Shown: positions 58,369 through 64,000 of the stretch, one piece after another
How the letters are laid out: each line of letters starts with the position of its first letter
Position numbering within the stretch: the first letter of the stretch is position 1
From: Phanerodontia chrysosporium
Lineage: Eukaryota; Basidiomycota; Agaricomycetes; Polyporales; Phanerochaetaceae
Direction of reading: 5' to 3'
NCBI GenBank assembly: GCA_001910725.1
Contig: MJGA01000021.1
Location: 1-64,000, forward strand
DNA: 64,000 nt
Notes under the pieces: model-generated
Told to the model about the DNA's origin: nothing
Seen by the model: only the letters and a program-made list of their open reading frames with translations
Database searches by the model: none
Position numbers and translations under genes: made by a program

Positions 58369-58387
58369 CCCCTCGCGGTGGGCTCCA
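58369..58387 (-). other. Primer binding site of giant B
   Basis: On the minus strand TGGAGCCCACCGCGAGGGG starts two bases after the LTR. It is the same site as in A. Confidence 0.75.
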
Positions 58388-58389
58388 GA

Positions 58390-59613
58390 TGTCGTGCTTT
58401 ATACCCTGGCAAGAGATATTACCAAAGGTAACCGAGTGAGGTGGACCAGACTGTTGGTCGACTACTGCCTCGGGCGTTCGTGTGGAGGGGAAAAGTATTG
58501 CTGAGATAGTAGGTATACAGAGGGTAGATAGTGTGTAGAGGTAGAAGAGGTTAGTCTCCTAGAAGGGGTAAGGTAATAAGACTTAAGTACAAGTAACACT
58601 TGTAAGTAAGACCTTAGTAACCAAAGAGTAAGTAAAGTAAGCCTTGCTTGCTTATCTTTACTTATGACCGTAAACCAAATAACCAACCAAGTAAGTATAG
58701 CCTGCTTGCTATAACTTACACGTAAACCGTGGACCGTAAACCGAATAACTAAACCTTCACAACCAAATAGCTCAACTGCCAGGCGCCTTGCTGGACTAAA
58801 GAGCTAACGTAAAACCGTAATACCGTAGACGTAACTAGAGTAAGCAATAGACTACCACCACAATGCCTGAGTGCACTGGTGGACTAACTAATCTTACTGT
58901 AGACGGAGGACCGTAGACTAAGGACTGAGTAAGCGATAGACTACCACCACAATGCCTGTTTGCACTGGTGGACTAACTACCCTTACTAGAACTGAATCAC
59001 ACTTATACTGATAACACACAGCCCACACCAAGAGATGGTGGTGGTTGAGGTGAGAAAATAGCTGGCTGCTTCCAACTAGTGATCTATTGAGAGAGAAGAA
59101 GAGAGTGGCCTTTTATACTCCTACAGAGTATGGCCTTATTTGACCGTGTTTGGTCAATTTGTACAGTGCTAGAATGTTCTACAAGGTGCTACACTATTCT
59201 ACATCCTTCCTGCGACTCCTTTCCGCTTCCTTTTCCGCTTGGCACCTTCTTTCTGTACCTTTCCAGTGGATTCCATTCCTTTCCATACTTTCCTCTGACT
59301 TTCCACACCTCTCTCCCCTCATTCCAGAGATGCTTGGCGCATTTCCAGGCCTAATTGGGTAGTTACTTTCCCCCACCGCCCAAATATAGCCTGCCTTTCC
59401 CACAGTGATCCCAAAATGGCTGCGTCTTCTCACGCCTTCCCTTTGGGTCTCTGTCTTCTCACGCCCTTGCTCTGAACTCCCGCGCTTTCTATACATTCCC
59501 ACGCCTTGAATTCCTCTTCTATACTAAGCTCTACTTCATTGTGCTAATCCTGCTATGCCGGAATGAGCCTCATTTCATCCATATCTTGTGGCAAACAGGT
59601 TTGGCGCATGATA
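58390..59613 (-). repeat. 5' LTR of giant B
   Basis: 1224 bp. Read on the minus strand: a TTC/GAA array, TATA box (59111-59118), then stem-loop units such as CCACCACAATGCC...GCACTGGTGG (58850-58980, two copies) and AAGTATAGC...GCTATAACTT (about 58690-58715), ending CACGACA. Confidence 0.92.
59177..59303 (-). promoter_or_regulatory. 10-bp-period GAA array (heat-shock-like) upstream of the B TATA box
   Basis: TTC on the plus strand (GAA in element sense) lies at 59177, 59197, 59207, 59227 and 59247, and again at 59251, 59261, 59271, 59281 and 59301. GAATGTTC at 59172-59179 is a two-unit inverted site. The TATA box is about 60 bp downstream in element sense. The same array is in the other LTR. 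Confidence 0.65.
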
Positions 59614-60237
59614 CAACCCGTCTTGTGGCGGGGCCCCTGCTGGGTTTCCCCCTCCGAATGGTCCTCCAGGTGGTCCCCCAGGTGGTCCTCCGGGTGGTCC
59701 TCCGGATGGGTTTTCTTCTTCTTCGAATGGGTCTCCTCCATCTCCTCCAGATGGGTCTCCGGATCCCCCAGCTCCTCCCAGGTTCTCCTTGTTGTGGATG
59801 GCTGCTAGAATGGCTGTTTCTATTTCTCTTGCGGATAATGTGGTTGTGGTGTGGAGCCTCTGTTGGATACTTTCTGCAATATCACTTGTGCTTAGGTTGT
59901 GTATCATGTTGGAGCGTTCTTGCTGTAGGGATGTTTTAGATTCCTCGAGGTAGTCTCCTTCTCTGTATAAGCTTAGTATCGTTCGATATATCTGTCTCCC
60001 TATCTTGGAGAACTGCCCGATTTGCCCTTCGCCTGGGGCTTCTTTTCCTACAAGAAGTCGATTGTGAGGTGCTGCTCGTGATACTCGCCATGGGCATGGT
60101 TGTAATTCGCATGTGTGGATGATGGGTATTCCTTCTTTGTTCTTTACGCGATATTCGTCTCTTCTTTCGGTTGGGCAGTAGTAGTGTATGAACGTCTTGC
60201 ACTGCTCGAGGTAGGGATTGGGTATAGGTTCTTGAGA
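59614..60237 (-). pseudogene. N-terminal part of an unidentified gypsy ORF, truncated by giant B
   Basis: Starts MSQEPIPNPYLEQCKTF and runs about 207 residues to the edge of B, ending in Gly/Pro repeats (GGPPGGPPGG) and GAPPQDG. A Cys/His-bearing first half is visible but matches no domain I know. Upstream (60262-60434) is an LTR-like promoter. Confidence 0.55.
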
Positions 60238-60261
60238 CATCTTCGAGGGGTATCCCATCGA

Positions 60262-60434
60262 AGGATAAACATGGGGGAAGCTAGTATAATGTAAGAGTCG
60301 AGAACGAAGTAGATTCTAGACGAGAGTACAGAATACTGGCTTGGACAAAAGAAGATGAGTGTCCTAGCCTTATATACGTCTAACCTAGCCTATGACTCAG
60401 GAAGGGACAGCGACATTAGTAAGGCAGAGAAGGA
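60262..60434 (-). repeat. LTR-like promoter fragment (family E)
   Basis: On the minus strand it contains CCTGAGTCATAGGCTAGG, a TATA box GTATATAAGG (about 60366-60375) and TCTAGAATC. A diverged copy with the same word order lies at about 62800-62986. It directly precedes the ORF at 60237. Confidence 0.5.
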
Positions 60435-60489
60435 ATGAGTAATAATACAGAGGAAATGAGTAAGCAAAAGAAAAATATTTATCATCGTA

Positions 60490-60790
60490 TTTGTAACAGT
60501 CAATGTATCGGTGGCCACCCACTCGTGCAAATGAACCTGGACATCCTGTCAGCACTGGCAACCTCGACTGACATTAAGCGGACCTTCTCACGCAGGGGTT
60601 TCACCATTTCGAAGTGACAGCATACATTGGCAAATGCCTTTATGCAGACTGCAACTATGCTCAAATCCTGGGCTAAAGTCTCAGACATTGTTCCTGAGTT
60701 GGACATCCTCTAGATTCTTCATGAGAAGTCAAAGCGCATTAAGAAAGGCTATGTAAAGCATGTTAGTAGCGATGGGAATGCCAAGTAGTT
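60490..60790 (+). pseudogene. hAT transposase dimerisation-domain relic
   Basis: The plus strand reads LVQMNLDILSALATSTDIKRTFSRRGF, a stop, then continues with HTLANAFMQ, LKSWAKVSD and VPELDIL. This is the C-terminal hAT dimerisation pattern (ATS...ER.FS..G...). Only the last ~100 codons remain, with stops. The rest of the transposase and its ends are not seen. Confidence 0.75.
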
Positions 60791-60800
60791 TAGTTTGTTA

Positions 60801-61076
60801 AATAAGAAATATATAATCTGTTTTTCTCTACTCTGCATACAGTGTGATGTCTACTACAAACATGACATTTGGCTATGCCAATGGCCTTCAACAGTGCTCT
60901 GCATTGTATAAGGACCCCGGACACCCCGTACTGTTAGGCAAAAATGTAGCCAGCTTTTTCGCACTGATGCTGGTCCTCCCTCACCTCATAGCCTTACAGG
61001 TCACCGACGAGTACCTGGTTGATAACCTGCACATGTGCAGAGCATGACCCGGATCCACCAGTGACTCGTGAGAACA
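60801..61076. other. Unassigned sequence
   Basis: AT-rich stretch between the hAT relic and the gag-only copia element. A 67-codon open frame (60844-61047) has no recognisable feature. Confidence 0.4.
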
Positions 61077-61326
61077 TATTGGTTTTTGGGTGTGACATGT
61101 GATATGTGTTCCGCACTGAATTAGCATGTGGGGAATCAAACAGTGTTGCCATTGACGAAACTGTCCCCATTATGTCATTGCTGACTAATGGCGAGATATG
61201 TCTTGCATTTTATTTGAATTTTCTCGTAGTAGCTACATGTATATAAGGAGGATCAGAGGGCCCCACAGCATTGAAAATACAATCGCATTGAGCCAGTTCC
61301 CTGCACCTGAACTTAAAATTCTAACA
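61077..61326 (+). repeat. 5' LTR of the gag-only copia element
   Basis: TATTGG (TGTTGG in the right copy) to CTAACA. TATA-like GTATATAAGG near 61238; GAATTTTC just upstream (61216-61223). Confidence 0.85.
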
Positions 61327-61338
61327 GGTTATGAGCTC
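61327..61338 (+). other. Half-tRNA primer site of the gag-only element
   Basis: GGTTATGAGCTC follows the LTR directly, as in the full copia element at 1804. Confidence 0.65.
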
Positions 61339-61699
61339 CGAGGGGCCATAACTGTCTCAACTCTTTTCTCGTTGCTTCGGTGGACCACCCGCGCTTACCC
61401 ATTGATCGTTTGATTGGGTGTCTCTACGTTGTTTGGCTGTCTAGCTGTTGGTGTGTCTATACCATTGGGTTTTTACCCATGTTTGCATGTCTACGTATTT
61501 GCTGTTGGTTGGTATGTCTACGCCATTGCGTTTCTATGCATTTTGTTTGAGCTGTCAAGCCATGGGCATGTCTATGCCATTTGCTTAGTTATTGACTTTG
61601 TGGCACTTACCAGATATGGAAGGTTGTGAGAGAAGCAGTTTCAGCGGCAGATTGTCATGTTTTGAACTGCTGCATGAATCCAACTGATACACTTGGAAG

Positions 61700-62420
61700 T
61701 ACCATATGGGGATGCAGTTGTTTCAAAAGGATTTGTGGAATATGATGTCAGGCAGTGAGCCAAGACTGGCATCAGGTGCAAGAGTGCAGGCTGCTTGGGA
61801 TAAGCACATAAAGCTTGCTGCAGTGAAGATCGCCTTGCACATGTCAGATAGCCAGTTGCCACTGATCGGAAGACGTTGGACCCAGAGAGATGTGGCAGAT
61901 TCTATGGGAGGCTTATGAGAACACCAGCTGGGAGAATTGGATGGTGCTGATGCGCCAGTTTTTGTTGCTCTGGAAAGATGCCACAGTTTCCATGCAAGAA
62001 CATCTGAATACATTTCAGGAATATTATCAGGCACTCGTTGACGTGAAGGTCGACATCCCAGACATACTCAGGGTCACTGCACTTTTGGCAAGTTTGCCAC
62101 CAAACTACAGAAACATCATTACTGCTATCGAATTGTATATTGAAAACATCACTACTGACGAGCAGGGGGAGCACAAGTTGACACCAAATTTCGACTATGT
62201 CACGTGCCACCTGCTAAATGAGGAAAAGTGCTGAAAGCTTTTGCAGAACAGTATTGAGAGGCCTGAAGCCATGTTCACTGCCAAGCTCAAGTGCCCTCAT
62301 TATTGCCAGGACATGACCTGTTTTGAGTGCAAGGAGAAGGGTCATTATTGCAGTGAGTGCCTAAAGGCACAGTCAGATAAGGGAGAGCACGCTGACATCA
62401 CACAGGAATTCAGTTTCTGA
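61700..62420 (+). pseudogene. Copia Gag of the short element, frameshifted
   Basis: Gag similarity begins near AAWDKHIKLAAVKIALHMSDSQLPLIG, shifts frame at about 61890, continues ILWEAYENTSWENWM, SMQEHLN, LLASLPPNYRNII, and after a stop at 62232-62234 reaches a CCHC knuckle CFECKEKGHYCSEC (about 62316-62357). It ends TGA at 62418-62420. These are the gag helices and knuckle of Ty1/copia elements. Confidence 0.85.
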
Positions 62421-62453
62421 TGTCATTTTTGGCATGTTTGCATTGAGGGGGTG

Positions 62454-62697
62454 TGTTGGTTTTTGAAGCACGATATGTGCCTCACACTGAGTCAGCACAT
62501 GAGGGGTTAAACAGTGCTGCCATCGACAAAACTGTCCCCATTATGTCATTGCTGACTAATGGCGAGATATCCCTCACATTTTATTTGAATATTCTCATAA
62601 TAGCTACATATATATAAGGAGGGCCGAAGGGCCCCACAGCATTGTGAATACAATTCTGTTGAGCCAGTTCTCTGCACCCGAACTCGAAGTTCTATCA
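62454..62697 (+). repeat. 3' LTR of the gag-only copia element
   Basis: TGTTGG to CTATCA, diverged from the left copy by scattered substitutions and small gaps. Confidence 0.85.
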
Positions 62698-62702
62698 GAA
62701 CA

Positions 62703-62986
62703 GGTACTGGACCTGCAGGTCAACATATCTACGGATTTTCACACGGCTCCTACTTGCATGACTTGCAGGTGAGCCAGAGTCGTTGCCAGATTTACAGCCG
62801 ATGCAAATAAGAGCTTCTTCTAATATAAAATTCAAAGTACATAGATTGAAAACTTGAGCTTAGACCTCAAGTGTAGCAACAGATAATGAGACAAGTACAA
62901 AAGGAGAAGCTGAGGAAAAAGAGAAAAGAGGAGTAGTCCTTATATGCTCTAACCTAAGCCTGCGATCAGGAGGGACAATAAGTCAT
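62703..62986 (-). repeat. Diverged copy of the family-E LTR-like promoter
   Basis: On the minus strand TGTCCCTCCTGATCGCAGGC and GCATATAAGG match the order of words at 60262-60434. No coding frame is seen. Confidence 0.4.
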
Positions 62987-63208
62987 TGTTGAAAGTTGCC
63001 CTACCAGGACGCACTCAAAACCGTCAAGCAGACAGGAGTTAAAAGCTCCAGTGCGCCCAGAGGGCTGAAGTGCCAAGCGCCCATCAAAAAATGCGCCGTC
63101 AGCATATCCTTACAAGCTCTTGTGGTGGGACAAGTCTCGCTGCCCTTCTCCATTCCTATCTTCTGCTCTGAGTAATCCATAGATTAGATTTTGTACTTAT
63201 CAATCCTC
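62987..63208 (+). repeat. Truncated, CpG-eroded copia LTR
   Basis: Aligns with the first half of the LTR at 1401. Most differences are C to T or G to A, largely where the young LTR has CpG. It ends near 63208, where another LTR begins. Confidence 0.88.
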
Positions 63209-63211
63209 TAT

Positions 63212-63797
63212 CACAAAAATGCGCTGCCCTAGCGCCTATACACCAAACCAACCAGCAATACTCACTGGCAAAGGTTTACTTGGACTACAAGGAGTGTAGC
63301 CAAGCTTGAAGACGGGGTATAGATGCTAGAGAGGTGAGATGCGATGAGATTGAAGCTGAGGAGGCACCCCCAGCCCTCAGGATTTATATACATGTGCACC
63401 AGGTCCCCAGGGACCGGTGTTCAGGGTCCTAGCTATCTAATACCTACTACGCTATTGGCTAGTGCCCTACAGACATTCCTACATTCTCCTACACGTTCCT
63501 AAATGTTCCTATGATGTCCCAGAAACCTCCAGAACGTTCCAGCACTGTCCGGACCTGTCCAGAGACCTCCAGGACTTTCCAGTCCACTCGGCGCTTCCAA
63601 ACCCTTGTCTGCTTCTAGACCTTTGACCATGTGACCCTGGGATACTGCACGTGTGCGCATCACGTGACCGCCGTATCACATGACCAGCCCCGAGCCTAGG
63701 GCTGTCACTCCAGCGCTTTTGCATGTCACAGTTCGGAGTAATCGCTTCTGTCACCTGCTGCCCCTAACCCTAAGGGTTGAAACGAAAAACTGTGACA
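63212..63797 (-). repeat. 3' LTR of gypsy element D
   Basis: On the minus strand it starts TGTCACAGTTTTTCG just after a stretch following the dUTPase stop. It carries TTAGGG and CACGTG words, a 10-bp-period GAA array and a TATA box at about 63383-63390. The left end is approximate, because no second copy is in the window. Confidence 0.75.
63476..63579 (-). promoter_or_regulatory. 10-bp-period GGAA array in LTR D
   Basis: On the plus strand TTC or one-base variants recur at 63476, 63496, 63506 and 63516, then at 63537, 63547, 63557, 63567 and 63577. The unit is a degenerate 10-mer ending TCC. The TATA box lies about 90 bp downstream in element sense. Confidence 0.6.
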
Positions 63798-63832
63798 TTA
63801 CCCCCAATTCTAGCTGAACCTCCTGGTGAAGC

Positions 63833-64000
63833 CTAAATACCAGTGGAGCCAAAACCATTGCTGCTGCGAATGGTTGAGTCAAGGTGAGAAACCGGAGTTG
63901 GTTCAGCATAGGATATTCTTTCGAGCACGAGTTGAGCGACACGATCACCCTTGTGGAATGTAAAGGTGTTGGGCGAGTTGTTGATGAGTAGAATTTTGAG
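63833..64000 (-). CDS. C-terminus of a gypsy Pol with dUTPase domain (element D, partial)
   Basis: The minus strand from the window edge reads LKILLINNSPNTFTFHKGDRVAQLVLERI and ends SSNGFGSTGI at the stop 63833-63835. These are dUTPase motif 4 (GDRVAQLVLE) and motif 5 (GFGSTG). There are no stops in the visible part. It is a different family from the dUTPase of element C, with the same position before the 3' LTR. Confidence 0.88.
   Translation of the reverse strand, partial: LKILLINNSPNTFTFHKGDRVAQLVLERISYAEPTPVSHLDSTIRSSNGFGSTGI

Larger units (their letters stand above)
43664..59613 (-). mobile_element. Giant Ty3/gypsy element B, about 15.9 kb
   Basis: Minus-strand relative of A: LTR (58390-59613), primer site, Gag, protease and tail, ORF2, Pol, LTR (43664-44946). 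Gag and Pol are close to those of A and Pol is uninterrupted. The LTRs differ from those of A except at their termini (TATCATGC...CACGACA). The flanks do not show a target duplicate (GGTTG and ACATG on the minus strand). Confidence 0.93.
61077..62697 (+). mobile_element. Short non-autonomous copia element carrying only gag (TR-GAG type)
   Basis: Two LTRs of 250 and 244 bp, target duplicate GAACA (61072-61076 and 62698-62702), half-tRNA primer site, gag, and the purine tract TTGAGGGGGTG before the right LTR. There is no room for pol in 1,621 bp. Differences between the LTRs and frame breaks show it is not recent. Confidence 0.88.

Overview
This window reads as nuclear DNA of a basidiomycete fungus, most likely an agaricomycete. 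The host genes carry many 46-64 bp introns with GTRNGT donors, CTRAY branch points and YAG ends, and repeats fill more than two thirds of the sequence. Intron-exon structures were worked out by hand from splice signals, phase agreement and conserved protein motifs; no search was run.

Layout. 1-18.1 kb is a gene island: the 3' end of an unknown gene (+), a MICOS subunit MIC19 homologue (-), a PhoD-type metallophosphatase (-), the splicing factor YJU2 (-) head to head with the DEAH helicase DHX35 (+), and the peroxisomal AAA ATPase PEX6 (-). A young 5.0 kb Ty1/copia element (1401-6405, LTRs identical by eye, TSD ACTGC) sits between MIC19 and PhoD. A terminal-inverted-repeat element (13607-14028) lies between DHX35 and PEX6.

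From 18.1 kb to the end everything readable is mobile DNA, largely nested: a dead Tc1 element (18132-19785); stacked LTRs (19991-20755); a decayed chromovirus 'C' on the minus strand with gag, protease, RT, RNase H, integrase, a chromodomain and a dUTPase, cut in its protease by a solo LTR (24704-25142) and by a 16.2 kb Ty3/gypsy giant 'A' (25181-41393); a second giant 'B' on the minus strand (43664-59613); pieces of further gypsy elements, a hAT transposase relic, a short gag-only copia element (61077-62697), a CpG-eroded copia LTR, and the 3' end of another dUTPase-bearing gypsy element 'D' that runs off the window.

The most unusual content is the pair of giants A and B. Besides Gag-protease and Pol they carry a GC-rich accessory region of several kb whose protein (ORF2) is conserved between them and which I do not recognise. 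Both start Pol with a predicted membrane segment. Both repeat the motif next to the 3' LTR inside pol. Both hold intron-like cassettes on the antisense strand of the accessory region. Both drive transcription from LTRs in which GAA/TTC units repeat every 10 bp upstream of the TATA box, the layout of a step-type heat-shock element. Heat-shock-like motifs also occur in the unrelated LTRs C and D. Several genes show one-base breaks in C/G homopolymers, which may be assembly errors rather than mutations.
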